From Kamptonema sp. UHCC 0994 (GTDB lineage: Bacteria > Cyanobacteriota > Cyanobacteriia > Cyanobacteriales > Microcoleaceae), in assembly GCF_029167235.1 (NCBI RefSeq), contig NZ_JARFTR010000242.1, positions 48,925-112,924 on the forward strand: a stretch of DNA of 64,000 nt, read 5' to 3'. The notes below the pieces were generated by a model. That model was given only the letters and a program-made list of their open reading frames with translations, did not search any database and was not told the origin of the DNA. Below, one piece after another: positions 33,819 through 43,443 of the stretch. The stretch's first letter is position 1. Each line of letters begins with the position of its first letter. Position numbers and translations under genes: made by a program.

Positions 33819-36800
33819 ATGCTCAAAGATCCCGATAAAGACTTTATTTCCGTCAACAAAATTCTTGGTAAACAAGCCAGCATTGGCATCATTCCAGCGG
33901 AACAGCTAATTCCCTGGATGGTAATCACCGTAATTTCCTACATCCTCACCAACGGCTTATTCAGCTTAGGAATGCCTTGTTTTTTCATCACTACTTTCTG
34001 GCTAATTGTAAGCTGGTGGCTCCTCACAGGTAACAAACCTCACCTTTTTGTAGATAGGTTTAGAACTCCACCTGGAAAAGAGTGGTACAACGGCAATCTT
34101 TTATACCTTTCTCCCCTTACAAAAAACCGACCCGACCCGATTCGCCACCGAATCAGTGATTCACAAGTCCGAGTCAAACTTAAACCCAAACTTGCTCCCA
34201 ATCAACAAGGAGGTAATAGCCGACTTATGCCTTTCCAAAACTACCAAAACCTATTGTGTTTAGTCACTATCAAAAAGGATGGTCGAGAAGTTTCTGGTTA
34301 CTTACTGAATGAAGGCAGTCAATACCAAATTGTATTCGGATTCGAGACGGCTGGCTTTCACAACATCCTCTACCGCCAGGAAGTAAACAACGCAGCTACC
34401 GCCTTAGAAGAGGGACTAAAAGACATTCCCAGTGGTGAAAAAATCACCTTTCACACCGGCTGCTACAGCAGCGATTGCGTTCGCCAACAACAACTAACTG
34501 AATTAGCTGATAACTGCCACCTCAAACCCATTTCTGTACTCCTTCGGAACGAACAGAAACGCACTCAAGAACTCAACTTAGCGGGCACCCGACAAGTGTG
34601 GAACCAAACTATTTTCTGCACTTGGACATTCAACACTCAATCTGGCTCCAAATCTAACGACCCTCTAAGTAAATTCATCAATGGAGTTATCAACACAGCC
34701 CACAGCATTGCTGCACAATTTACAGGCAACGAACGCATCTACTCTGAACGCTTTTACAAACAACTGCTACTCGACGCTTTCGAGCAAGGCTACATCCAAT
34801 GGGAACTCTTACTAAACACCAAAATCGGACTGGAAATTCAACCCATGAATGCCCAAACGCTGTGGGGCTGGCTGTGGCAAAAATTCAACAGCGCACCCCT
34901 ACCCCCTATCCCCCAACTTCTCACCTTAAAAGAAACCGCATCCGACTACAAACTCACTGAAACCATCAACAGTCACAAACACGCCTGCACCATTTTAATT
35001 GAAGGTATGAGCGGTCGTTCGAGCTGCCCAGAACACAGAAGAGCTAGCGATTGTATTTGGCTCCCCGGCAGAAATACAGAATGCGGCGTACTCACAATGG
35101 AAGACAGTCCCGGCGGGTGGATTAACACCAGAGAGCAACTACAATGGCTCTGGAAAATTATGAGCAACAGCTACGTTCGCGACACCGAAGCCGTTGTCGA
35201 AATTAGCGCCGCTCCTAACTTTATCATTCAAGACAACTTAGCAAGACAAGCCAAACAATCTAAAAGTGCTAAAAAACGCGCTTTAGAAAAAGGTCAAGGT
35301 CGCGATGTAGGAGCAGAAGTTAAACAGGAAGAATCCTTTGAAGCCCAGAAAAAAATGTACAAAGGTGCAAGAGCAATTCACGCTGCTGTCACCTTCCTAG
35401 TCTACCGACCAACACCCGAACAACTAACACACGCTTGCCAAATGCTCTCGCACAGCTTTGGCTCTGCCAAAGTATTAAGAGAGCGCAACATTGCTTGGCA
35501 AATTTGGCTAGAAACTTTGCCCATTACTGTAAGTTGGCTATTGCACAGCAGTTCCCTCATTAACGAACGTCGGCTCACCTTTGATACCGAAAGTGTCCCC
35601 GGTATTTTACCTTTAACCGCTGTGAGAGACATCGACTCAACAGGAGTGGAATTCATCACCAAAGGCGGCAAACCTGCGTGCATTGACCTCATGCACAACC
35701 AAACCAGCCGCGCCGTTATTACAGGTCAATCCGGTTGCGGTAAAAGCGTTGTAGCATGGCGATTTGCCGTCGATGCCTTAGCCGCTAATATCCCAGTCGT
35801 AGGTATGGATATCTCAGCCGGAAGTGGCAGCACCTTTGAGACAGCAGTAAAACTGTTAGGCGACGATGGAGCCTACTACGACATCACCAAATGTAGCTCA
35901 AATTTACTCGAAATACCCGATTTGAGAAGGTTCGACAGAGAAGAGCGATCGCGACGATTAGACCAATGGAAAGAGTTTATCAGAAAAGCGCTAACTATTA
36001 TCAGCATGGGCAAAGTCCACGACCCCAAATTAGCACAGCGAGTCGATGCCATTTTGCTCCTCACTCTGAAAAAGTTTCTGGAAGACCCAGAAATCATCGA
36101 ACGCTACAATACTGCCTTTGAAAAAGGCTGGAAATCTCCCGAATGGCAAGAAATGCCAACCCTTACAAACCTCCTAAAATTCTGCACAAAAGAGCAACTA
36201 AACCTGCAAAACTTTACCGACTTAGACCGCATTGCCATCAACCAAATTATCACTCAATCCAAGGCCTTACTAGCCTCACCTTTAGGGAAAGCCATTGGCA
36301 GACCCAGTACATTTTCACCCGAACCCGCTGTCAAGTTTTTTGCCCTTAGTGGTCTGGGTAACGAACAAGACCAATACCTAATGGCAATTAACGCCCATGC
36401 TGCTTGCATTCGCAACGCACTTTCTCACCCTAAAAGCCTATTTATCGGAGACGAACTTTCGATTTTGTTTAAGAAAGACGGATTTGCTGAAGTAGTAGGC
36501 GAACTCTGTGCAGTGGGTAGAAAAAATGGCATTTCAGTGCTCTTGCTCTCCCAAGATATCGACAGCATTTGCGACTGTAGTGCGGGAGCTATGATTATGC
36601 AAAACATGGTGTATCGAATTACAGGAAGGCTAACATCAAATGGCGCTACTTCTTGGGTCAAACGTTTGGGATATCCGGCTGAAATTATTAGCCAAAATGC
36701 CACAGAAGCTTTCCTTCCCAGAGCGGCAGACCTTTATTCCAATTGGTTAATTGAAAAAGGAGGTCGTTTCTGGCAAAGCCGATATTATCCCGGTGAAATG

Positions 36801-37022
36801 ATATTAGCAAGTGTGGCTAACAATCAAGCTGAATTGATGGCTCGCACTCGAGTGATGGCTCAATATCCCAATACGTTAAAAGGGCAATTGCTAGCACTCA
36901 AACAATTTACAGCAGAATATGTACAAGCCATTAAAGAAGGGCGTTCCTTAGCCAATATTGGCAAGAATACAGTCACCGATATCAACGAACACAAATCCCC
37001 TCAAGACCTCATCGCTAGCTAA
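33819..37022 (+). CDS. VirB4/TraC-type conjugation ATPase, probably VirB3-VirB4 fusion
   Basis: The 1067-residue protein has a P-loop GQSGCGKS at 636-643 followed by VVAWRFAVDALAANIPVVGM, and Walker B LFIGDELSILF at about 874-884. VLLLSQDIDSI also fits the VirB4/TraC motor family. VirB4 powers pilus assembly and DNA/protein transfer. The first 70 residues contain two hydrophobic segments (PWMVITVISYILTNGLFSL and FFITTFWLIVSWWLL), as in proteins where VirB3 is fused to VirB4. A long middle region (150-600) fits the usual VirB4 N-terminal domain. The gene lies between the pilin and VirB5-like genes, the canonical order. The ATPase assignment is firm. Confidence 0.88.
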   Translation: MLKDPDKDFISVNKILGKQASIGIIPAEQLIPWMVITVISYILTNGLFSLGMPCFFITTFWLIVSWWLLTGNKPHLFVDRFRTPPGKEWYNGNLLYLSPLTKNRPDPIRHRISDSQVRVKLKPKLAPNQQGGNSRLMPFQNYQNLLCLVTIKKDGREVSGYLLNEGSQYQIVFGFETAGFHNILYRQEVNNAATALEEGLKDIPSGEKITFHTGCYSSDCVRQQQLTELADNCHLKPISVLLRNEQKRTQELNLAGTRQVWNQTIFCTWTFNTQSGSKSNDPLSKFINGVINTAHSIAAQFTGNERIYSERFYKQLLLDAFEQGYIQWELLLNTKIGLEIQPMNAQTLWGWLWQKFNSAPLPPIPQLLTLKETASDYKLTETINSHKHACTILIEGMSGRSSCPEHRRASDCIWLPGRNTECGVLTMEDSPGGWINTREQLQWLWKIMSNSYVRDTEAVVEISAAPNFIIQDNLARQAKQSKSAKKRALEKGQGRDVGAEVKQEESFEAQKKMYKGARAIHAAVTFLVYRPTPEQLTHACQMLSHSFGSAKVLRERNIAWQIWLETLPITVSWLLHSSSLINERRLTFDTESVPGILPLTAVRDIDSTGVEFITKGGKPACIDLMHNQTSRAVITGQSGCGKSVVAWRFAVDALAANIPVVGMDISAGSGSTFETAVKLLGDDGAYYDITKCSSNLLEIPDLRRFDREERSRRLDQWKEFIRKALTIISMGKVHDPKLAQRVDAILLLTLKKFLEDPEIIERYNTAFEKGWKSPEWQEMPTLTNLLKFCTKEQLNLQNFTDLDRIAINQIITQSKALLASPLGKAIGRPSTFSPEPAVKFFALSGLGNEQDQYLMAINAHAACIRNALSHPKSLFIGDELSILFKKDGFAEVVGELCAVGRKNGISVLLLSQDIDSICDCSAGAMIMQNMVYRITGRLTSNGATSWVKRLGYPAEIISQNATEAFLPRAADLYSNWLIEKGGRFWQSRYYPGEMILASVANNQAELMARTRVMAQYPNTLKGQLLALKQFTAEYVQAIKEGRSLANIGKNTVTDINEHKSPQDLIAS

Positions 37023-37100
37023 AACATTTTGGGGATTGAAGAGAGAGCAAATTACTAACTCCCACTGCTTGAATTCTGCATACCTAACGGAGAACAACCG

Positions 37101-38096
37101 ATGAAATCACCAAAATTACTTATCAAACTTGGCCTCACCATTCCGGCAATTGGGCTGAGCTTAATACTCAATTCTGTTGAAGCAAAAGCTCAAACCTCTG
37201 ACAGCAATACGACTGCTCTACAGCTTCCCAACTCAAACAACTCGTCAAACAGCACTTTCAATAGTGGAAGCTTCACAGTTCCCAATCAACAAATAGAAAA
37301 CCAAATCCAACAATCAGCCAATAACTTCTTGAGCAACCAGACAGAAATAGGAGGTTTACAAAGCACAATTAGCGACATCACAGGGGAAATTTCAGATACC
37401 GTCTCTACCATCTCCAACAGCATCTCAGGAATCTGGGACAGCTTGTTAAACAAAGTCGAAAACTTCAGCAGTGAAATAGAATCAACCCTTTCTTCATTCC
37501 TGGGAGAACTCAAAGTTCCCGACTTGAAAGAAGCAGAAAGAAGCATAATGGATGGCAATGCTGATGACAGTCAAGGGACAAAACTATCTGCTGCTTTAGA
37601 GAAGAAACCGCAAGATTCTTACAGCCTCAAAGAGAACAACGCAGAGTTAGCAGAAAGAGAAAGTGCTGTCAGTGAAGCCAATAAAGCCACTCTCAGTAAA
37701 GATGCTCAACAAAAGCAAGCGACTCTGAAAGAAATTGTCCAACAAAACGTAGAGCAAACTGGTCAAATTAGCCAAAATTCAATGGAATTGGGTGCTGATT
37801 CAGAAGGTCAAGATGTCACTCAGAACATTATGAGAAATATATCTCAACAAAGTGCGATCGCAGCTCAACAAGCAGCCTTATCAGCAGAAAATCAAAGTGC
37901 CTTAGTTATGCAGGGCCAGCAAGCTCAAATTGACCGCAGTCTTGCCAACATTCTCAACGCTCAACAGGCAGAAGAACTTAACGAAATTAACACAGCCCAG
38001 AGACGGCAGGATGCTGCGGCTGCTACCGCTTCTTCTACTCAAGCTGGACTGTTTCAAATGCCAGGAGGCATCGCTATAGGGGCAAACGAAGACTGA
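37101..38096 (+). CDS. VirB5/TrbJ-like secreted coiled-coil protein
   Basis: A signal peptide (KLGLTIPAIGLSLILNSVEA, cleavage after KA near residue 30) precedes a Gln/Ser/Asn-rich protein of 331 residues with long amphipathic helices. The end (QAQIDRSLANILNAQQAEEL then NEINTAQRRQDAAAATAS) resembles TrbJ/VirB5 C-termini. Such proteins are periplasmic and help pilus tip or adhesin assembly. Position right after virB4 and before the VirB6-like gene is canonical. ATG 37101 is preceded by GGAGAA. Confidence 0.6.
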   Translation: MKSPKLLIKLGLTIPAIGLSLILNSVEAKAQTSDSNTTALQLPNSNNSSNSTFNSGSFTVPNQQIENQIQQSANNFLSNQTEIGGLQSTISDITGEISDTVSTISNSISGIWDSLLNKVENFSSEIESTLSSFLGELKVPDLKEAERSIMDGNADDSQGTKLSAALEKKPQDSYSLKENNAELAERESAVSEANKATLSKDAQQKQATLKEIVQQNVEQTGQISQNSMELGADSEGQDVTQNIMRNISQQSAIAAQQAALSAENQSALVMQGQQAQIDRSLANILNAQQAEELNEINTAQRRQDAAAATASSTQAGLFQMPGGIAIGANED

Positions 38097-38119
38097 AATC
38101 ACAGCAAGGAGATACCGCA

Positions 38120-39205
38120 ATGTTCATACAATTTATTGCCCAAACTAGCACAGCAGGACAAGCCCTGGACACTCTATCTGATGCCATAGAAGTCTCTCAA
38201 AAAACTGTCGAATCATGGAATTTAGTTTGGTTTAACACCTTCAACACTCAAGAATCCTCTCTCTGGATTGCCTTAGTTAAACTCGGACTAATTCTGGCCG
38301 GAATGTCTGTTACTTACCTCGCTGTCACTACCGGGAAAGAAATCATCGAAAAACAGTCTTGGTCAGAGTTAGTAGCCATGTTTATCTGGCCGCTTGTGAT
38401 TGTAGTATTTCTCAGTAACAACGGCAAAGTCTTAGCTGAAAGCATCAAATTTATTAAAGCTGTAGGCAGCACTCAAGTTCAAGAAATTATGAAGATTCAA
38501 GTCGGAGAAATGACCTTCAGAACTGCCCTGAGCGACGTTAACCTCACCAGTGCTGGCAAAGAAGAGATTGAGAAACTCTATAGCGAATGCCAGGGCAAAG
38601 TTGGAGAGGCTTTAGTCCAATGCTGGAACAGCAAAAAAGAGCCTGCTCAACAAATCCTCCAGGCAGCCGAACAGCAAAATGGAGGCCCCCTCAAAAGCTT
38701 GCAGCGGTTTGTTGAAAACTTAGGCAATGTTGCCAATCTTCAAGATATAGGAAATGGCGATTTTGCAGGGCAAGTTTTTAGGTCTACTGTCTTACCTATC
38801 ATTCGCTTAATTCTTAGAGCAGTACAGTGGGCCTTTGTCAACATTTTAGAAGCAGCATTGCTGCTAACAGCTCTATTCGGACCGATGGCAATGGGTTTAT
38901 CACTATTGCCGCTGCAAGGAAAACCCATCTGGGCTTGGTTAATCGGATTTATGTCGTTATTTGGAGTGCAATTAGGCTACAACATTGTCGTTGGATTAGT
39001 CGCTGTAGTCATTGTCAAATCCGATGCAGAGTTAGTTACAGACATCGCCTTTTTATTATTTTTAGCTGTGTTTTCTCCTATTCTTGCAGTGTTAATTGCC
39101 AAAGGTGGAGGAACCGCTTTGTACAGTGCGATCGCTAATAGCACTAAACAGCTTACAGACATTGCCAGTAACGCGATTGGTCTTGTTGCCGGAAAACTCC
39201 TTTAG
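38120..39205 (+). CDS. VirB6/TrbL-like inner membrane protein
   Basis: The 361-residue protein has six or seven hydrophobic helices, among them LVKLGLILAGMSVTYLAV, MFIWPLVIVVFLS, ALLLTALFGPMAMGLSLLPL, WAWLIGFMSLFGVQL, GLVAVVIV and IAFLLFLAVFSPILAVLIAK. A polar loop (about 110-215) separates the first two from the rest. This topology is that of VirB6/TrbL channel proteins of the inner membrane. It starts 23 bases after the VirB5-like gene and shares its operon. The call is by topology and position. Confidence 0.68.
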   Translation: MFIQFIAQTSTAGQALDTLSDAIEVSQKTVESWNLVWFNTFNTQESSLWIALVKLGLILAGMSVTYLAVTTGKEIIEKQSWSELVAMFIWPLVIVVFLSNNGKVLAESIKFIKAVGSTQVQEIMKIQVGEMTFRTALSDVNLTSAGKEEIEKLYSECQGKVGEALVQCWNSKKEPAQQILQAAEQQNGGPLKSLQRFVENLGNVANLQDIGNGDFAGQVFRSTVLPIIRLILRAVQWAFVNILEAALLLTALFGPMAMGLSLLPLQGKPIWAWLIGFMSLFGVQLGYNIVVGLVAVVIVKSDAELVTDIAFLLFLAVFSPILAVLIAKGGGTALYSAIANSTKQLTDIASNAIGLVAGKLL

Positions 39206-39262
39206 GACTGAATTCGTCCACCCAAATTTGTTCAAATTCACCACTACTCAACATTAGAATTT

Positions 39263-39976
39263 ATGAATGTCAAACTTAAGCAATCTCAACCCTTACTTCC
39301 CGAATCTAAAAACACCTTAGCCTTGTGTTTTATCCTGCTAACCAGCTTTGTTTTTTTACTAACAATTGCTGTTTTAGTTAACACAGTTAGTTTGAGAGCT
39401 TTATCTCAAAAAAAAGTTACATTTGTTCAGCTCAAAGACGGAACCGCCGCCCGAATTGCAGAACAAGATGAGTTTTACAGAGAGCCTAAAACCATCCAAA
39501 CTTTCGTGTCAAGTTGGGTGAATTTAACCTGGGCTTGGTCAGGCAAAATTCCCGGCACAAATGACCCCGACCCCGGCATTAAAGTTAAAGGGAGTACCAA
39601 AGTTCCTACAACTGCTTGGATGGGTTCATTGATGATGGAATCAGAGTTTGGCAAAGCTTCCCTTGTCGAACTTGCCCCACTCGTTCCCAACACCATCTAT
39701 TCAGGAAAAACCCGCTCTGGAGTCTATATCTCTCACATAGGAGAACCCAGAGAAATAAAAAGAGGAGTTTGGGAAATAGATGTAATTGCTACTCGCGTAG
39801 TGCTAGAGCAAGGCATTGGAGAAAGCCGAGAACAGTTTAATCGAACCTTCACCGTCAAAGCTGTAGAAATTCCCAAATCGCCTCTCCAAGAAAACGCTAA
39901 TGAATTAGAGAAAACTATTCACTCTTTGAGAGCAGCCGGATTAGAAATTTCCCGAATTGTTGAATTTAAACCTTAG
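39263..39976 (+). CDS. VirB8/TraE-like bitopic protein
   Basis: The 237-residue protein has a short cytoplasmic N-terminus, one membrane helix (about 20-42, LALCFILLTSFVFLLTIAVL) and a periplasmic domain beginning VSLRALSQKKVTFVQLKDGT. The architecture, with EPKTIQTFVSSWVNLTWAW early in the periplasmic part, fits VirB8/TraE scaffold proteins of T4SS. It lies between VirB6-like and VirB10-like genes, the canonical place. Sequence identity to known VirB8 is not obvious, so structure prediction would be needed for certainty. Confidence 0.62.
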   Translation: MNVKLKQSQPLLPESKNTLALCFILLTSFVFLLTIAVLVNTVSLRALSQKKVTFVQLKDGTAARIAEQDEFYREPKTIQTFVSSWVNLTWAWSGKIPGTNDPDPGIKVKGSTKVPTTAWMGSLMMESEFGKASLVELAPLVPNTIYSGKTRSGVYISHIGEPREIKRGVWEIDVIATRVVLEQGIGESREQFNRTFTVKAVEIPKSPLQENANELEKTIHSLRAAGLEISRIVEFKP

Positions 39977-40185
39977 AGGGGGGAGGAGGAGGGGGAAGGG
40001 GAAGGAGTACCGCCCCTACAAAAACCGATTTGTTTGTACTTCACTTACCTGACAAGTGCTGTATATGAACTTCAAGCGGTTGTATTTTAACAACAAAGAA
40101 GTCCTAATTTTCTGCTCTTTCTCACTCCCATCCAAACCAATCATTTGTTAATTAACCATCGTAATAAGCAACAACAGAGGTAGCC

Positions 40186-42246
40186 ATGAGTAATAGACAA
40201 GAATTTTCAAACAATTCTCATCCAACCAAGTTGACAGCAGCAGAACTTGAGCAAAAAAATTCACACCCTCTTGATAGCCAAAGTATCCTTAATAGCAATA
40301 GTAGCAAGATGTCAGAAGATAACTTTTCCCCTTACCCTTCCAAAAAAGATAATTTCCCCCCTCCCAAAGAAGATAACTTCTCCCCTTCCCTTCCCAAAGA
40401 AGATAACTTTGTTCCTCCCCCTTCCCCTTCCCCTTCCCCCTCGAAAGAAGATGACATTGACGAGAACTTCATTGCTAACTTTGACCCCAATGCACCCCTA
40501 ACATTGGAAACTCAATATCAACTCGCTCAAGATGAGGAAAAACCACTGACGAAGCCTGTTTCCGAAAAAGGCGTTCCTAGAACAGTGACAATCCTACTAT
40601 TGACTGGGGGGATACTATTGCTAGGAATGCTGATTTGGCAATTCATCAAGCCTAAATCACCTCGCGACTCAATCGCACAATCAACCCCAAAAGAAAGCCC
40701 TTCTCCCACCATTAAAGATGAAAAGCCGGAGTTGCTGGCTAAATTAGCTTACCAAGACCAACAAAAATTGTTAGCCTCAAAACCTCAAAAAACTGCAAAA
40801 CCCAAAACAGAACCACCATCTAAACCATCAAGAACTCCACGAGAGCCGCGTCCAGTCGCTACCCGTCCAACAGCACCACCCCCTATTCCCCGAAGCGAAC
40901 CCCTCGCACCCAGAACAGTAGTGCGGACAGTAACAGTACCCGCACCCTCAAGAACAGTTGCACCGCCACCAACCCCCATAGCTAAACCGCTAACGCCCTC
41001 ACCTCCAATGAAGACTCCGACTGAAGAAAAAATCGACCCGTTTGAGCGGTGGAACCAACTCGCCCAACTCGGACAAGTCAGGGGGAATTTTGACCCTAAC
41101 CGAATCGCTGTTGCCGTGAGTGCAACACCAAGCACTCCAGCGACAACAAGTGCTACCGCTGCTGGTACGAACCCAATTCCAACAACTGAATTTCTAACTG
41201 TCAATATCGGCAACCAAAAGTCGCAATCCTCATACATTCCTCAACAGCCAATCCCACAAGAACTATATAACCAGCCAAGTAACGCCACCTGGGAAAAGCT
41301 ACACCCGGAATTTTCTACAGGAGAGGACAACCTCGACACCACCGACAACTCCCAAAACCCCACTAACCAATTAACTCCGGCTGCCCTTTCCGAAAAAACA
41401 AGTTCCGATGCTACCGATAACCCAGTCGAGACTACCTTGCCTGAGAAAGAATTTCAAACCCTTTCCCCAGAAGCTGCGCCAGAGGCTTCTGCCTTCACAA
41501 CTTCCTCAACTCTGGAACAAGTAAACTCCCCAGGGGCAAAAGGCATTCTTAACCGCACGCCCCAAACGGAGTCAATGGAGCAGACAGTTCAAGTAGCACT
41601 CGGAACCAATATTTCTGGCGTAGTTTCGGTTCCACTGCTGTGGGATGAAGGCTCAGGTAAACAGCTAGGAGATAAATTTGCCATCACCCTTACAGCCGAC
41701 GTAACGGCAACTGACGGCTCTATTGCCTTTCCTGCGGGTACAGTTGTCATTGCCAAAGCCAGTACCGTAAGCGTTGGCAATCGCATGGTTCAAGCTAGTG
41801 CTGTGGCGCTCGTCTACTCTGATAGAAACGGTCAAATCCAACAGCAGCCCATTCCAGAAGGCGCAATTTTGATTGCAGGAGAGGGCGGAGAACCGCTAAT
41901 TGCTTCCGGTTACTTCGACCCAGGTTCCGATATTGCGGGACAGGATATCCTCACCGCAGTGCTGTCGGGAGTTGGACGAGTCGGGCAAGTGTTCGCAGAG
42001 CCTAAAGTTAGGAACTCTAGCAGTATTAGCGGTGGGTTTGGAAGTAGTACAACTACCGTTGAAAGCCGAGACCCCCAAATTTGGTCAGCCGTCCTCGATG
42101 GCTTCTTCAGCCCCTTGGCAAAACGGATGGAAAGCCGCTCAGATAGAGCAACCCAAGAACTGTTAAACCGCCCTAATGTAGCTGTGGTTAACAAGGGAAC
42201 TCCCGTTTCTATTACCATCAACAGCTTTCTCCACATCAACCGATAA
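40186..42246 (+). CDS. VirB10/TrbI-like protein
   Basis: The 686-residue protein has a cytoplasmic N-terminus, one membrane helix (about 134-155, VTILLLTGGILLLGMLIWQF), a long Pro/Thr-rich periplasmic linker (200-290 and 370-450) and a C-terminal beta-barrel domain. The barrel includes VPLLWDEGSGKQLGDKFAIT, LTADVTATDGSIAFPAGTVV, GAILIAGEGGEPLIASGYFD and VAVVNKGTPVSITINSFLHI. This matches VirB10/TrbI, which spans the cell envelope and gates the channel. The N-terminal region includes in-frame C-rich repeats coding PSPSPSP and repeated KEDNF units. It is part of the transfer cluster. Confidence 0.85.
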   Translation: MSNRQEFSNNSHPTKLTAAELEQKNSHPLDSQSILNSNSSKMSEDNFSPYPSKKDNFPPPKEDNFSPSLPKEDNFVPPPSPSPSPSKEDDIDENFIANFDPNAPLTLETQYQLAQDEEKPLTKPVSEKGVPRTVTILLLTGGILLLGMLIWQFIKPKSPRDSIAQSTPKESPSPTIKDEKPELLAKLAYQDQQKLLASKPQKTAKPKTEPPSKPSRTPREPRPVATRPTAPPPIPRSEPLAPRTVVRTVTVPAPSRTVAPPPTPIAKPLTPSPPMKTPTEEKIDPFERWNQLAQLGQVRGNFDPNRIAVAVSATPSTPATTSATAAGTNPIPTTEFLTVNIGNQKSQSSYIPQQPIPQELYNQPSNATWEKLHPEFSTGEDNLDTTDNSQNPTNQLTPAALSEKTSSDATDNPVETTLPEKEFQTLSPEAAPEASAFTTSSTLEQVNSPGAKGILNRTPQTESMEQTVQVALGTNISGVVSVPLLWDEGSGKQLGDKFAITLTADVTATDGSIAFPAGTVVIAKASTVSVGNRMVQASAVALVYSDRNGQIQQQPIPEGAILIAGEGGEPLIASGYFDPGSDIAGQDILTAVLSGVGRVGQVFAEPKVRNSSSISGGFGSSTTTVESRDPQIWSAVLDGFFSPLAKRMESRSDRATQELLNRPNVAVVNKGTPVSITINSFLHINR

Positions 42247-42311
42247 CCAAGCCGTCGTGAGCGGGGGAGTGGGGAGTGGGGGAATAGCTTTCTGAACATC
42301 AATCGATAACA
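42222..42311. repeat. Duplicated 3' end of the virB10-like gene with purine insert
   Basis: AGCTTTCTCCACATCAACCG with ATAAC (42222-42246, coding SFLHINR and the stop) recurs as AGCTTTCTGAACATCAATCG with ATAAC at 42286-42310, with three mismatches. Between them lies the purine run GGGGGAGTGGGGAGTGGGGG. The pattern looks like insertion of a purine element with duplication of 25 bases of target. Confidence 0.65.
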
Positions 42312-42314
42312 ATT

Positions 42315-43061
42315 ATGAATACTACAATGCTCAAACCATCAATCAAAACTCTCAGTTTTTCAATTCTTGCAGCAGCGATCGCTGCTTTTTGCTACCCGGA
42401 TTGTGCTTTTTCTCAATCAAGAGTAACAGGCTATCAAACTGTGAGTAGAGACGTTGCTACCAATAGTGCCGTTGATGTAGAAGTCTACCCCGGTCGTGCC
42501 ACTGCGATCGACTATAGTTCGACTGACGAAGCGATCGCCTATGTTTTAATTGCTGACCCCTCAAAAGTAGTTTTCAGCACCGACGCGCCTATGGCAAGCA
42601 GTCGAGCCAAAACTGTTTTCTTGCGTCCCATTCAAGCACTCAATTTTCCGGGAGCTACCACAACTACCATTACCAACCTCTCAATCAAAACTGTAGATTC
42701 AAAAGGGAAACAGCGACTTTACAACTTCAACATCGTTCCTGCCAATAAAAAACCAGAACACTTAGGAATTCGCATCACTCCCCTCTCGCCTAAAATGTCG
42801 CCAACTTTGAACTTGGCTAGAGGCCGCACACCCACAGCCTCAGATGTCGAAAAAGGGTTGTTGATTGCTATTCAAAAAGGCTACACGGCAGCTAACGACC
42901 CAGTAGTCTACAGCGTGCGACAATTTTTAGCTCTAGTAAGAAATCAGAATCTATCAGTGGTCGATGCTGCTGCACGAGCCGGAGTAGACTTGTCAGTGAT
43001 TGTCGAACTCGGCAAAATTGCCCTTGAAGAACCAAGAGTTCCAGTCGGCATTCGCCAATAG
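42315..43061 (+). CDS. VirB9/TraK-like secretin-associated protein
   Basis: The 248-residue protein has a signal peptide (LSFSILAAAIAAFCYPDCAF, cleavage near SQS at 34) and a first domain DVEVYPGRATAIDYSSTDEA, VLIADPSKVVFSTDAPM and AKTVFLRPIQALN, which resembles the VirB9/TraK N-terminal beta domain. It lies after virB10, 68 bases downstream. VirB9 and VirB10 form the outer part of the channel. The C-terminal half (LARGRTPTASDVEKGLLIAI onward) is helical and less typical. Cyanobacterial conjugation genes are often too divergent for motif searches, so this remains a position-supported call. Confidence 0.65.
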   Translation: MNTTMLKPSIKTLSFSILAAAIAAFCYPDCAFSQSRVTGYQTVSRDVATNSAVDVEVYPGRATAIDYSSTDEAIAYVLIADPSKVVFSTDAPMASSRAKTVFLRPIQALNFPGATTTTITNLSIKTVDSKGKQRLYNFNIVPANKKPEHLGIRITPLSPKMSPTLNLARGRTPTASDVEKGLLIAIQKGYTAANDPVVYSVRQFLALVRNQNLSVVDAAARAGVDLSVIVELGKIALEEPRVPVGIRQ

Positions 43062-43443
43062 CTTTTTAAAGGGGAGTGGGGAATGGGGAGTGGGGAGTGG
43101 GGGAGAAGCGTTGTTCTTTATTACGAATTCGACCTTACAATTTTTATGAACCACAGCAACCACCTTGGTGGTTAAGAGGCAGGGCTGTTTCATTCTCAGG
43201 TTTAATTTGCGATGCCAGAGGCTGGCGGAGCCGAAGCTGTGTTTCCAAAGCCTCTGGCAGTAAGCTTTCACAGGAGTTTTTAAGAATGGATGCCTTCAGA
43301 CTAGGAAGTATAGGCTAAAACCCTTGATTCGCAATGGCTGTCTTCCATTGCAAAATCTGAGAATGAAATAGCCCTGCCATTCCCCCCTCTCCCTCTCTCC
43401 CTCTCTCCCCAATCCCCAATCCCCACTCCCCATTCCCCTCCCC
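43062..43443. other. Intergenic gap holding a MITE-like element and tract repeats
   Basis: Purine runs (GGGGAGTGGGGAATGGGGAG, 43071-43104) and a pyrimidine run (43380-43443) bracket the MITE-like element at 43178-43379. The kinase gene starts one base after the pyrimidine run. No gene is seen. Confidence 0.5.
43178..43379. mobile_element. MITE-like element with 22-base terminal inverted repeats
   Basis: The ends are GGCAGGGCTGTTTCATTCTC (from 43178) and the reverse complement of the right end GGCAGGGCTATTTCATTCTC (from 43379), each continuing AG. The interior (about 160 bases) has no gene and contains a second hairpin around CCAGAGGCT/AGCCTCTGG. No clear target duplication is seen. It is probably a non-autonomous derivative of a full IS elsewhere in the genome. 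Confidence 0.7.
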
